DNA of 54,306 nt from Fibrobacter sp. (GTDB lineage Bacteria; Fibrobacterota; Chitinivibrionia; Chitinivibrionales; Chitinispirillaceae), in assembly GCA_012515615.1 (NCBI GenBank), contig JAAYYB010000195.1, forward strand, positions 1 to 54,306. The letters are read 5' to 3'. Positions within the stretch are counted from its first letter, which is position 1. The number at the start of each line of letters is the position of its first letter. A model generated the notes under the pieces. It worked only from the letters and a program-made list of their open reading frames with translations. It did not search any database and had not been told where the DNA came from. Below, piece after piece: positions 8,676 through 18,700 of this stretch. A program made the translations under genes and the position numbers.

Positions 8676-10073
8676 ATGAGAGAAAATCTGCAGACAAAAA
8701 CAATAGACGAAGTAAAAATCAACAAGCTCCTCTGTTGTCCACCACCTGACCCGGTACAAATCCGTGAGATTCTCTCACGCAGCAGAGAACTGCATGGACT
8801 TGAATCCGCAGATGTGGCGACACTTGCCGCTGTAAAGGATCCGGCGCTGCTTGAAGAGATGTTTGAAACCGCACGCAGTGTAAAGGAGAGGATCTATGGC
8901 AAGAGACTGGTTCTTTTTGCACCTCTTTACATCTCCAATTTGTGTGGTAATGAATGCCTTTACTGCGGTTTCCGGGCAGGAAACAAATTTCTTGCCCGTA
9001 AAAAGCTTTCTCTTCAGGAAATCGCAGATGAAGTAAGTATTCTCACTTCCAAAGGACATAAACGGATCCTTCTTGTCGCTGGCGAAAATGACAGCAGCAC
9101 AGGGCTGCAGTATATCATCGATGCTATTGATACGATTTACAAGACCAGGTCGCAAAAAGGTGAGATCCGCCGTGTAAATGTAAATATTGCACCGCTCTCG
9201 GTCGAGCAGTTCAGAGAACTTAAAAAAGCAAAGATCGGAACATACCAGGTCTTTCAGGAAACATATCACCGCCAGACTTACAAAACGGTGCATATCTCCG
9301 GGAAAAAAGCCGATTACGACTGGCGGTTCAACGCACCCGCACGGGCAATGCAGGCTGGTATCGATGATGTTGGAATAGGTCCACTGTTTGGCCTTTACGA
9401 CTGGAGATTTGAACTGCTTGCTCTTATGCAGCATATCAGGTTACTCGAACAGGAATTCGGGGTAGGCCCGCATACAATCAGCGTTCCGCGTCTCGAGCCT
9501 GCATCCGGATCGGATCTTGCGGCAGATCCCCCCTATCGGGTCTCTGATACTGATTTTATGAAAATTGTCGCAATTTTGAGGCTTGCGGTACCATATACAG
9601 GTATAATAATGTCCACAAGAGAGAACGCGGAGATGAGAAACGCAACTCTGGCGCTCGGAGTTTCTCAGATCTCGGCAGGCAGCCGAACCAATCCCGGCGG
9701 CTACAATACCTGTAAAACCGAAACTGCAGACCCGCAGTTCAGTCTCGGCGATCACCGTGAACTTGACGAGGTAATCGCCGACATTTCCAAAATTGGTTAT
9801 ATTCCCTCTTTTTGCACCGGATGCTACCGTCTGGGCAGAACCGGAAATGATTTCATGGATCTTGCAAAACCGGGTGATATCCGTATGCACTGCGATCCCA
9901 ATGCTGTTTCGACATTTCAGGAGTATCTTGAAGACTTTGCATCTGAAGAAACCCGTACCATCGGGATTAAAGCAATCAATGACGCCTGTGAAGCGATGGC
10001 TCCATCTGCCGGGGAGCGGGCGCTGAAGATGGCTGCCCTGGTTCGCGAAGGTAAACGGGATGTATACTGCTGA
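8676..10073 (+). CDS. hydG: [FeFe]-hydrogenase maturase HydG (radical SAM tyrosine lyase)
   Basis: HydG splits tyrosine to make the CO and CN- ligands of the H-cluster. The 465-residue length is normal. The radical SAM motif CX3CX2C is at C90, C94 and C97 (CGNECLYC). The C-terminal auxiliary cluster motif CX2CX22C is at C380, C383 and C406, which separates HydG from the related thiamine enzyme ThiH. AAAAGGAG lies before the ATG. The 37-base gap after the phosphatase contains no clear terminator, so the gene probably continues the hydrogenase operon. Confidence 0.97.
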   Translation: MRENLQTKTIDEVKINKLLCCPPPDPVQIREILSRSRELHGLESADVATLAAVKDPALLEEMFETARSVKERIYGKRLVLFAPLYISNLCGNECLYCGFRAGNKFLARKKLSLQEIADEVSILTSKGHKRILLVAGENDSSTGLQYIIDAIDTIYKTRSQKGEIRRVNVNIAPLSVEQFRELKKAKIGTYQVFQETYHRQTYKTVHISGKKADYDWRFNAPARAMQAGIDDVGIGPLFGLYDWRFELLALMQHIRLLEQEFGVGPHTISVPRLEPASGSDLAADPPYRVSDTDFMKIVAILRLAVPYTGIIMSTRENAEMRNATLALGVSQISAGSRTNPGGYNTCKTETADPQFSLGDHRELDEVIADISKIGYIPSFCTGCYRLGRTGNDFMDLAKPGDIRMHCDPNAVSTFQEYLEDFASEETRTIGIKAINDACEAMAPSAGERALKMAALVREGKRDVYC

Positions 10074-10098
10074 AACACTTAATTATTACAGGTAAGAT

Positions 10099-11334
10099 AT
10101 GATTCAGACATCACCAAAAACATTCAGACTTCACATAGGGATCTTCGGGCGCAGAAATGCCGGAAAATCAAGTATCCTTAATACGATTACAGGCCAGAAC
10201 GTCTCTATAGTTTCCGACATTGCCGGAACGACAACCGATCCTGTTGAGAAACCGATGGAACTCCTTCCACTGGGCCCTGTCCAATTTATTGACACTGCAG
10301 GAATGGACGATGAAGGGAGTCTTGGCCTGCAGCGTCTGGAAAGATCCCGTCAGGTTTTTGATCGGACCGATCTGGCTCTGCTTGTCGCCTCAAGCAACAT
10401 CTGGACTGAATTCGAGGCAAAACTCCTGGAAGAGATACACAACAGGAAAATACCTGTTATCGTGGTTTTGAATAAAACTGATATTTCTCCACCTGATCCG
10501 GAAATTGTCAAATCTCTCAGGGAAGCCAATTACACAGTTATCCCTGTATCCACCCTGTCAGGAGAGGGAATCTGCGAGCTCTGTCAAGCCATCATAGAAT
10601 CGGCCCCGGACAGTTTTGTAAATCGTCCCGTCATTCTCTCCGACCTTGTAGGCCCCGGAGAAAGTGCGGTTCTGGTTGTGCCAATAGACAAAGAGGCACC
10701 AAAAGGAAGGCTGATCCTCCCGCAGGTACAAAGTATCAGAGATCTTCTGGATAATGAATGCATCTCTATTGTAACCGGGCTTTCCAATCTTCCACAGATC
10801 CTTTCCCGTTCCGGTTTTCAGCCAAAGCTGGTTGTAACTGACTCCCAGGCCTTTAAAGAGGTGGCACAGATCACCCCGCCTCTGGTCCCGATTACTTCAT
10901 TTTCAATTCTCTTTGCCAGATTCCAGGGTGACTTACAGACTATGGCTCTGGGAGCATTAACAATTGACAATCTGAAACCTGGAGATCGGGTGCTGATTGC
11001 CGAGGCTTGCTCCCATCATCCTGTCGAAGATGATATCGGGACAGTAAAGATTCCCCGATGGCTGACAAAGAAGATCGGTGGATCTCCTCAATTTACTTTT
11101 ACAAGAGGGCATGACATTCCCGATGATCTCAGTGGCTTCAAACTGGTCATCCACTGCGGAGCCTGCATGTGGAACCGGCGCACAATGCTCAGCCGGATAG
11201 AACGATGCTTGCGGGCCGCTGTTCCAATCACAAATTACGGACTGGCCATTGCACATTCGCTCGGAATTCTCGAGCGTTCACTTTCTCCCTTCCCTGGTTT
11301 ATTGAATACACTAAAAACCACTCGGAGTGTTTAA
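10099..11334 (+). CDS. hydF: [FeFe]-hydrogenase maturation GTPase HydF
   Basis: HydF is the scaffold on which the 2Fe precursor of the H-cluster is assembled and handed to HydA. The N-terminal GTPase domain has the P-loop GRRNAGKSS (about 13-21), a switch region with DTAGMDD, and NKTD at about 122-125. The C-terminal cluster site follows the HydF pattern CxH-x45-HCxxC (CSH near residue 304, then HCGAC near 352). Length (411 aa) is usual. It sits between hydG and hydE, three bases before the latter. Confidence 0.96.
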   Translation: MIQTSPKTFRLHIGIFGRRNAGKSSILNTITGQNVSIVSDIAGTTTDPVEKPMELLPLGPVQFIDTAGMDDEGSLGLQRLERSRQVFDRTDLALLVASSNIWTEFEAKLLEEIHNRKIPVIVVLNKTDISPPDPEIVKSLREANYTVIPVSTLSGEGICELCQAIIESAPDSFVNRPVILSDLVGPGESAVLVVPIDKEAPKGRLILPQVQSIRDLLDNECISIVTGLSNLPQILSRSGFQPKLVVTDSQAFKEVAQITPPLVPITSFSILFARFQGDLQTMALGALTIDNLKPGDRVLIAEACSHHPVEDDIGTVKIPRWLTKKIGGSPQFTFTRGHDIPDDLSGFKLVIHCGACMWNRRTMLSRIERCLRAAVPITNYGLAIAHSLGILERSLSPFPGLLNTLKTTRSV

Positions 11335-11337
11335 ATA

Positions 11338-12435
11338 ATGACAGATAATATTTCCGCACTCGATCAGCAGAATATTTCTATCAAACGATTGGCACAGATT
11401 CTCTCCTGCAAACCAGGGGAAGAGCGGGAGGCCCTTCGGCTCCAGGCGCAAAAAATCACATTCGACAATCTTTCCCGTGCCATCTATTTCCGGGGGCTTA
11501 TTGAAATATCCAATGTCTGCACTCTTGATTGCCGCTACTGCGGAATTCGTCAAAGCAACAGATCGGTCCGGAGATATACATTGAGCCATGACGAAGTGCT
11601 CGCAGCCGCCATGGAGTGCGTAGAGATGGGGTACGGAAGCATTTTACTGCAGTCGGGCGAACGCACTGATGATGCATTTATAGATTATGTGTCAGAAATT
11701 ATAAGGGCAATCAAAACTAAGTCACGCTCTGAAAAGCTCCCGGATGGACTCGCGATAGGGCTCAGTCTCGGTGAACAATCAGAGAAGTCACTCGAGCGTC
11801 TTTACAATGCCGGAGCGACCAGATATCTTCTGCGGATCGAAACAACCAACCCTGAACTGTTTGCCAGAATTCATCCATCCAGCCAGAGTTTCGAAAACCG
11901 ACTCTCGTGCCTGCGCTCACTCCGGAATATCGGATTTATGACAGGAACCGGTGTAATGATCGGATTACCCGGCCAGACACTTGAAATGCTCGCCAGTGAC
12001 ATCCTGTTCTTTCGTGACGAAGACGTTGACATGATCGGAATGGGACCCTACCTGATTCATCCCGACACACCGCTCCCCGGAGCACCTGCTATGAGTAACG
12101 AAGAGTTATTCAGGGTCTCACTCAACATGATTGCAGCTACCAGAATAGTCTGCCCCGGTGTAAATATAGCTGCAACAACGGCCCTTGAAACCCTGCACCC
12201 TGAAGGCAGGCAGACGGGAATAGCATTCGGCGCGAATGTGGTCATGCCCAGCCATACACCTCTTTATAGAAGCTCTGATTACAATCTATACAAAGGTAAG
12301 GCAAGACTGAGCCGCGATAATGGCGATACCTGGGAAAGATTTCTTGAAGATGTAAAATCTATGGGCCGTGTTCCCTCTTTCTACGCATGGGGCGATTCGC
12401 CTCACTTTACGGCAAGAACTGAAAGTCACGATTAA
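11338..12435 (+). CDS. hydE: [FeFe]-hydrogenase maturase HydE (radical SAM)
   Basis: HydE is the second radical SAM enzyme of H-cluster assembly; it works on the sulfur/dithiolate-bridge part of the cofactor. The 365-residue protein has the radical SAM cysteines C61, C65 and C68 (CTLDCRYC) and the TIM-barrel features of the BioB-like branch. Its start is three bases after the hydF stop. It is the last gene of the hydrogenase run; the next gene is on the opposite strand. No convincing terminator is seen in 12436-12553. Confidence 0.96.
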   Translation: MTDNISALDQQNISIKRLAQILSCKPGEEREALRLQAQKITFDNLSRAIYFRGLIEISNVCTLDCRYCGIRQSNRSVRRYTLSHDEVLAAAMECVEMGYGSILLQSGERTDDAFIDYVSEIIRAIKTKSRSEKLPDGLAIGLSLGEQSEKSLERLYNAGATRYLLRIETTNPELFARIHPSSQSFENRLSCLRSLRNIGFMTGTGVMIGLPGQTLEMLASDILFFRDEDVDMIGMGPYLIHPDTPLPGAPAMSNEELFRVSLNMIAATRIVCPGVNIAATTALETLHPEGRQTGIAFGANVVMPSHTPLYRSSDYNLYKGKARLSRDNGDTWERFLEDVKSMGRVPSFYAWGDSPHFTARTESHD

Positions 12436-12553
12436 CTGCAGGTGTATTCAGGCAAACTGCAGTATATTGTCAACTGTAAATGTCCCTGAAAGCGTATCAA
12501 GAGGTATATATTCAGATATCACCTTCACAGCCGCAGCCACAGGCAGCACTGCT

Positions 12554-13777
12554 CTAACTGCAGTTGTCGGTTGAGGATGAGAGGTGAGTCTTGAAGATTT
12601 CTATCTCTTTAGAAATCTGCTGGGCTTCCATCTTGATACCTTCTATTCCAGGTTCATTGTTATTCTCAATCCGGTTTATTCTTTCTGTAAGTTCGTCAAG
12701 TCTGCCTGAGAGCCGCGCGGATTCACAAATAACCCAGTGCAGGATCTGGCTGTGAATTTCCCTGTAAAGCTCCCCTCGTAGAGAAATGGTATTGTCTTCA
12801 GTACTCCGGTTCTGGACAGGCTCAGTTGCTGATTCTGTTTCCTCCTTTGCTAATTGGAGGTTTATCGGTTCCCCATCTTCTATTTCTTCTGATGTGCAAG
12901 AAATACATTCAGTAGAGGTCTCTTCGCATTTACTATCTGAAGAATCCTCTTCAAAGCATTCCGGCTTTTTCTTCTTTCGCATGAAGAGTATCAGGAAGAC
13001 CCCTGCAGAAATAAACAGAAAAATCGATAGAAACAGAAATCCTGGTTTTTTCTTTTCAGCGGCGGCTTCTTTTTTGATCTCTGAACCCTGGGATAATTTT
13101 TCGCTCTCAGGTTCCGGATCATTCTCCACCCCGGGTGTAATCTCTTTTTGATCCTCTTGTTCCACAGCATAATAAAAAATAAAATTAGAGCTATCCGGAA
13201 AAATCAGGGATCTCGTCTTAGAGGCAAGATCACTGCTCCAGAGATTGGAAAACACCTTTTTGCCTTTGTATTCAATTTTTACCGGTATCGTACTCAGTCC
13301 GGCATCAACGGATATCTTGGCAGGATCAAGTTTTGTGGCAAGCACAGCCAACAGCTGACCATTTGGTCCTACAGCCGGCCAGGCCCAGAATAAATATGTC
13401 TTTGCATTTGATTCACGTGTCAGGCCATAATATGGACGCAGTTCTTTTTTTATGCCGATGAACCAGGATTGATTCTCTACACTCCGCATAGGAGTTTCCA
13501 CCCTGTCAGCTGAAACTTCATTTATCACAATACCCGAGGAGTTAATCCGCATCAGCAGGTTTACCGATCCGTTACTGGAGATCAGTGAAGTGAAAAGGCG
13601 GCTGACTGAATCGAGACTGAGTGAGGAGAAGCTTGTCGATGAAACATAGGTGGCAAATGTCCGCTCTATATAGTTAAAAGCCTGTTGGATCTTCTCTGCC
13701 TGTTCATTAGCAGCACACACCGAAACTGAGATTATTACAGCCATCACCGATAGAGATCTTCTAAACGCAGAGATCAT
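12554..13777 (-). CDS. Membrane-anchored sensor-like protein of unknown function
   Basis: I do not recognise a named family. The 407-residue protein has a signal peptide (ending near VSVCAANEQ), an extracytoplasmic region of about 190 residues with a Cache-like appearance (GSVNLLMRINSSGIV, then a W-rich VENQSWF and FWAWPAVGPNG stretch), one transmembrane segment (GFLFLSIFLFISAGVFLILF), a lysine cluster, a long acidic cytoplasmic stretch and a final coiled coil of about 70 residues. No kinase, methyl-accepting or cyclase domain is visible. I chose the ATG at 13777 because GGAG precedes it; an upstream TTG at 13810 would add 11 residues. It converges with hydE. The Cache assignment is tentative. 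Confidence 0.7.
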   Translation of the reverse strand: MISAFRRSLSVMAVIISVSVCAANEQAEKIQQAFNYIERTFATYVSSTSFSSLSLDSVSRLFTSLISSNGSVNLLMRINSSGIVINEVSADRVETPMRSVENQSWFIGIKKELRPYYGLTRESNAKTYLFWAWPAVGPNGQLLAVLATKLDPAKISVDAGLSTIPVKIEYKGKKVFSNLWSSDLASKTRSLIFPDSSNFIFYYAVEQEDQKEITPGVENDPEPESEKLSQGSEIKKEAAAEKKKPGFLFLSIFLFISAGVFLILFMRKKKKPECFEEDSSDSKCEETSTECISCTSEEIEDGEPINLQLAKEETESATEPVQNRSTEDNTISLRGELYREIHSQILHWVICESARLSGRLDELTERINRIENNNEPGIEGIKMEAQQISKEIEIFKTHLSSSTDNCS

Positions 13778-13913
13778 GAGACTCCATTCCTGAACAGATT
13801 GATTCAACAATTATCAGATTATTATCAGCAAAGTAGTGACCATTTTTCTTTAGAGTACCACTATGAAAGATACCACTCTGGTTTCTGATTAAGGTAGTAA
13901 CTATTTTATAAAT

Positions 13914-14678
13914 ATGGATAAAAATCAAATTCTGGACCTTCTTAACCGTGTTCATGAAAACAGCCTCTCTGTCGAGCAGGCCTTTTCATCCCTTAAAGAC
14001 CTCCCTTACCAGGACCTTGGATTTGCCAAGATAGATCATCACAGGGCCCTTCGTAAAGGATATCCTGAAGTAATTTTCTGCCAGAACAAAACCCCCGAAC
14101 AAGTCATTGGGATTGTCAGGGCACAGGTCTCCCATGGAGAGACAGTATTCGGTACCAGAGCACAGAAAGAGGTACTTGAAGCTGTAAAAGATGCCATTCC
14201 GGATATTGAGTCCGATACACTGGCACGCTGTTTCTGGAAAAAATCAGAAACATGGAGGGCCAAAGAGAAAGTGCCTGGTCCTGTACTGATCTGCTCTGCG
14301 GGAACTGCCGACTCCTCAGTTGCCCTTGAGGCACAGCGTACCCTCGAGATACTGGGTCACCCCTGTGCGGCCATCTCCGATGTTGGAGTAGCAGGAATCC
14401 ACAGGCTCTTTGCCCACGGCGATCAGCTCCTTAAGGCTTCGGTAATAATAGCCGTTGCAGGAATGGAAGGGGCACTCCCATCGGTAATTGCCGGATACGT
14501 TCGATGTCCTGTCATTGGAGTTCCGACGAGTGTTGGATACGGATCTCACCTCAACGGCCTGGTCCCGCTCTTTGCCATGCTCAATTCCTGTGCCTCAGGG
14601 CTTACAGTTGTCAATATCGATAACGGTTTCGGGGCCGCCTGCGCCGCTGCCGCAATAAACGACACTTCTGAAAGATAA
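13914..14678 (+). CDS. larB: Nickel-pincer cofactor biosynthesis protein LarB
   Basis: LarB carboxylates and hydrolyses nicotinic acid adenine dinucleotide in the first step of making the nickel-pincer cofactor of lactate racemase. The 254-residue protein has the LarB N-terminal region (LGFAKIDHHRALRKGYPEVIF, about 36-56) and a C-terminal PurE-like (AIR carboxylase) domain with CSAGTADS, SDVGVAGIHRL and GVPTSVGYG. Length is normal. larC, larE and larA are not in the window, so the gene stands alone here. It is divergent from the sensor-like gene, with 136 bases between the two starts. The Shine-Dalgarno signal is weak. Confidence 0.93.
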   Translation: MDKNQILDLLNRVHENSLSVEQAFSSLKDLPYQDLGFAKIDHHRALRKGYPEVIFCQNKTPEQVIGIVRAQVSHGETVFGTRAQKEVLEAVKDAIPDIESDTLARCFWKKSETWRAKEKVPGPVLICSAGTADSSVALEAQRTLEILGHPCAAISDVGVAGIHRLFAHGDQLLKASVIIAVAGMEGALPSVIAGYVRCPVIGVPTSVGYGSHLNGLVPLFAMLNSCASGLTVVNIDNGFGAACAAAAINDTSER

Positions 14679-14714
14679 GCTGATAAAACGAAACTTGAGG
14701 AGGCATCGGTCTTT

Positions 14715-14878
14715 AGGGTACCTCTAAAGATTCATTCTCCGCTGCGGCCGACTGGGAATTCTACTGCGCTGACGTTGCACTCAATCGACGAATCACAGCG
14801 GATTCGCCTATTTTGTGCGCCTGGCGCAACGAATTCTCGCTCGTCCTCTCTTGAAAACTGAATATTTAGAGGTACCCT
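14715..14878. mobile_element. Candidate 164-bp MITE-like element with 14-bp terminal inverted repeats
   Basis: AGGGTACCTCTAAA at 14715-14728 is mirrored perfectly at 14865-14878. The 136 bases between them hold no ORF but contain smaller hairpins, for example GCGCC/GGCGC near 14818-14832. The element exactly fills the gap between larB and the gene that follows on the other strand, with its right end touching that gene's stop codon. The size and perfect ends suggest a miniature element; a pair of terminator-like signals or a regulatory RNA is the alternative. No target-site duplication is obvious. Confidence 0.5.
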
Positions 14879-15664
14879 TTATGGAATTTTCACCAGAAAG
14901 AGATTCTTCCAGTTCTTTCCGGTGATATAAAAAAGGCCGGACGACTGGACAAAGGCGATTCCATTAAGAACATTTTCCTCAGATCCAGGTTTTTCAGCAG
15001 CCACAAGATCGCTGCAGTCGATAATCCGCAAAACAGTGCCATCAGAAGGAGAAATCTCGAATACAAAGTCGCTAAACCACACATTCGCATATACTTTCCC
15101 GTTTGCATATTCAAGCTCGTTTAAATTCTTTACCGGGGCGCCATCTTTTTTCACTGAAACCCTCTTTACGATTCTCATTTGGGGATCCCGGTAATAGAGG
15201 GTATCTGAACCGTTGCTCATGATCAGGCCGGAAGGCTCTGATGTCAAGCCCCAGCCCTCGCCTCCATAATAAAAGTCCCCAGTAACCTGCAGTGACTCAT
15301 CATAAACAAAACAGACCTGTTCTTTCCAGGTGAGCTGATAGAGCTTCTCATTCAAAAACGCGCATCCTTCCGCAAACCCCGGAACACTTCTGGACTGAAG
15401 AACAACACCGGAAGTATCAACAATCCGTATACTTGATTTGCCATATATTCCTGTGCTTTCATATAGCTTTCCTCCATGATAAACCAGCCCCTGGGTAAAC
15501 GCGGAGGGATCGTGAGGCACTGCTGAAATAATTACAGGCTTTACAATTTCAACTGTCTTGAGGCTATTATCATCTGTCTTGCCGGAACATGAGAGGCAAA
15601 GGAATAGCGTGATAGTCAACTGATTAAGGATGAAGCTGCAGATTGATATTTTATTCTTTTCCAT
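14879..15664 (-). CDS. Glutaminyl-peptide cyclotransferase, plant/bacterial type, exported
   Basis: A 261-residue protein of the glutamine cyclotransferase family (five-bladed propeller type), which turns N-terminal glutamine into pyroglutamate. Typical segments are AFTQGLVYHGGKLYESTGIYG, PGFAEGCAF, LTWKEQVCFVYD, GEGWGLT and NELEYANGKVYANVW. The N-terminus has a hydrophobic export signal ending in LSCS, so the protein is periplasmic or lipid-anchored, although the lipobox is not ideal. It reads toward larB. Secreted proteins with N-terminal Gln are plausible substrates; no partner is evident among its neighbours. Confidence 0.88.
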   Translation of the reverse strand: MEKNKISICSFILNQLTITLFLCLSCSGKTDDNSLKTVEIVKPVIISAVPHDPSAFTQGLVYHGGKLYESTGIYGKSSIRIVDTSGVVLQSRSVPGFAEGCAFLNEKLYQLTWKEQVCFVYDESLQVTGDFYYGGEGWGLTSEPSGLIMSNGSDTLYYRDPQMRIVKRVSVKKDGAPVKNLNELEYANGKVYANVWFSDFVFEISPSDGTVLRIIDCSDLVAAEKPGSEENVLNGIAFVQSSGLFYITGKNWKNLFLVKIP

Positions 15665-15710
15665 CTTTCCTCTTCAATTTACTCGATTCACCTGTCATCC
15701 TGCACGTCTG

Positions 15711-18700
15711 TTAAAAACCAGCACCGATGGAAAACGTAAAATACCTGCGAAGGATTTCATAACTGAAGTCCAGTTTCAAACTGCGGTTAAAAGCGTAAGA
15801 CTTGTAATGTCCCAGCTGCAGACCGGCATTTACAAAATGACCCACAGCCGCATAAGGAGTGTACTGCGGATCTGTTACCAGTTTTCTTCCGTACTCTGAT
15901 AAAGATTCAAAAAACTGCGCATTGGCGTAAACCTGAAAATTATAGCCGACATAACCGTATAAAGCATCAAAATAGTATAAAGTACCCCTGTTTATATCTC
16001 TTGCCAGGGGAAAGACTGTCTTCAATCCGGTCTGAGAAGACATATACGTTCTTGAATGCCCGTCAAGGATTGCATTTTCATCCAGTACATCTCTATTGAA
16101 GTAATTTATCATCTCTACATTTGAGAGCTGGATTGAACCGTATCTGCCGACAGGAAAGCCGCGGAAAACCTGTACACCCCCCATTAATCCGCTTGGTACA
16201 AGCAGAGTCGTATCTCCATCCCTGCCGATCTTCCAGGATCGAATAAACTGCGGACCGGCTAATATCGAAAGATAAGTTATATCTCCGAGGTTGTATGCGA
16301 TATCCTCATTGACATATCCGTTTATATTCCATTCAAACGAGAACGGGATCCGGGCAGCAACAGCTCCCGGATCAGTAATCACAGAGATCTGGGGAGCGAC
16401 TCCCATATACAAGTCCCGTGCAAGGTGCCACTGCATATATCCCGTTGCAGAGATATCCACAGGAATAAATAAAAGCATATAGGAAGTTAATTCCAGTCCC
16501 AGTGTCGCAGAAGAAAAACTGTTCTCCCATCCTATGCCCGGAAAAAAGACAGGGGCCACATTCGGAGAAAATGTACTGCTGTCATCTCCCCCTTCCTGAG
16601 CTGATTTACTTATTTCTCTCACGATATTTTTATCCCGGGGCCACGCTCCGGCACGCTCCCTGATCGATTCTGTAACTTTACTTTGATTATTACGGAACTG
16701 CTCAACAGCAAAATCTTTACTCTGGAAGACAGAACGGTTTGAGGTCATGCTGTCTATTTCGTCATCAGATCCTTTCAGCCCGATCAAACCTGCACCCAGA
16801 CTTAGATACCGGTTACTTTTCTGCAGTGCATCTGATTGCGTCCGTAAAATCCGGCCGCCGAAAAGAAATTGTGTTACGTCGGGTTCTGATGTAAACTGGT
16901 TTGTCATGAGACTTCTTGTTCTGGAAATGTCCCCGACCAGTTGAATCTCAAGCAGAGGTTTAAGCTTTACAGGCTGATACGGACTTGACTGAATCCTAAC
17001 CTTACCTCTGGGAACCGGCAGAGGCAGAAATGAGCACCCGGAATCCTGTGTTACTTCAAATGGAACTGCTGATGGCTTTATCTGTGCAATAGAGAACCCT
17101 GAGGCACTGTAGCTTGAGAGTACAAGATTTCCCTCAGTATCCACACATGGTGAAAAAGCCCCGCCTGTCACAGATGTATGTTTCATCAGGTCGGAACCAT
17201 CGGGAAGCACAGAGTAAATCTGAAACGATCGGTCATAATCGGCACTGTAATAAATTCTTCCATCTCTTGCCCAGCAGGGTGACTCCTCATGTGCAAATCC
17301 GGGGGTAAGAGGTGCTAATTCTTTATCGTCAAGCGACAGGGTAAATATCCTTGATTTCCCGTCGATAATTCTGCTCACAGTAAGCGCTGATCGATCTGCA
17401 GGATTAAAAGAGAGGTGCATGAAAGGAATCCCTTTTTCTCCAGCGTATAATTTGTGAAATGTCCCGCTCTCAATATCAAACATTTCAACTGAAAAGATAC
17501 CGCTTTTATAGCGGATACAGGCGATGTTCCTGTTATCCGGTGATGCTGCCAGGGCATATACCCGTGCGCCTGAGGTAAGTCTTTTCTCTACGCCCTCTTC
17601 AATATTAAAGCTGTAAATGTCATTGAAATAGGACCCGTGGCGATCAGGCGAACGGGACTTTAGATAGTAAACAGTTTTCGATCCCGAAAAACTAAGCGAA
17701 CTGTGGGCATATGGAATTCTTGTCTTCGTAGAAGACTGCCCGTAGTCTGTAATTATGAGGTCGGTCCTGGAGCCGTCGTCTTTGTGGCTTGTAAACCACC
17801 CCGCGAATTTTCCATCAGCTGACACCTGCGGAAAAAGATTAAACCTGCCTCTTCTCCAGAGAGGTTTATAAATATCCTGCTCAGATGAAACACTGTTCCC
17901 AAAACTTTCTTTAAGGCTGTCGGCCCACTCTCTGTAAAGTTGCTCCAGAGTGTATCCGGTGTGAGTCGAAATAAAAGACTTTAGATTGAATGGCCCCTTT
18001 GATCCCTGCTTGAAAATGCCTCTCAGCACATCGGCACCGGCTTTCCGTTCAATGTGTTTACAGAACGAGAATCCCTGATTGTAAACCATCTCAGCCCCCA
18101 GGGCATCGTGATTAAAATGCCCCATCTCCTCAAGGCTGAGAAGTCTGCCCTCCAGGGCGGCACATTTGAGAACCATTTCCCTTCGGGAATCCCAGCAGTC
18201 ATGTCCCAGCTTCTCGGTCTCAAGTTGTGCAATCCCTTCCGAAAGCCATGACGGATAAAGCGCGACTGTCGCAAAAGGCTCCTGGACAGTGATTTTTTCA
18301 TCAGGCGTGTTCAACCCGAAACTCAGCACTACATCGAAAAGCTTCTTTTTCTGTTCCAGGCTGATAATATGCGTAAGCTCATGTGTGATTACATTACGCA
18401 GCCATGTCGTATTTCCCCTCAGGTCAAACCGGCTGTCGGGAATCCATATCATAATATTCCCGGAGGTCCAATCCGCCCATCCATTGCTGTAATCATCATA
18501 CTCAGCCAGAGTGATGTTGATCCGGTGCTCCGGTTTAAAATTATAAAGCTCCGACAGAGCATCGAATGTCTCTTCAGCTATTTTCCATGCCGCATAAACT
18601 GACGGCTCCGTGGCATCATAGAAATTGATCTGAAAATGATCGGTTGAAACCGATTCCCATCTGATTTCAGGGTGATTAAATGCAAACGTGAAAGAAACAA

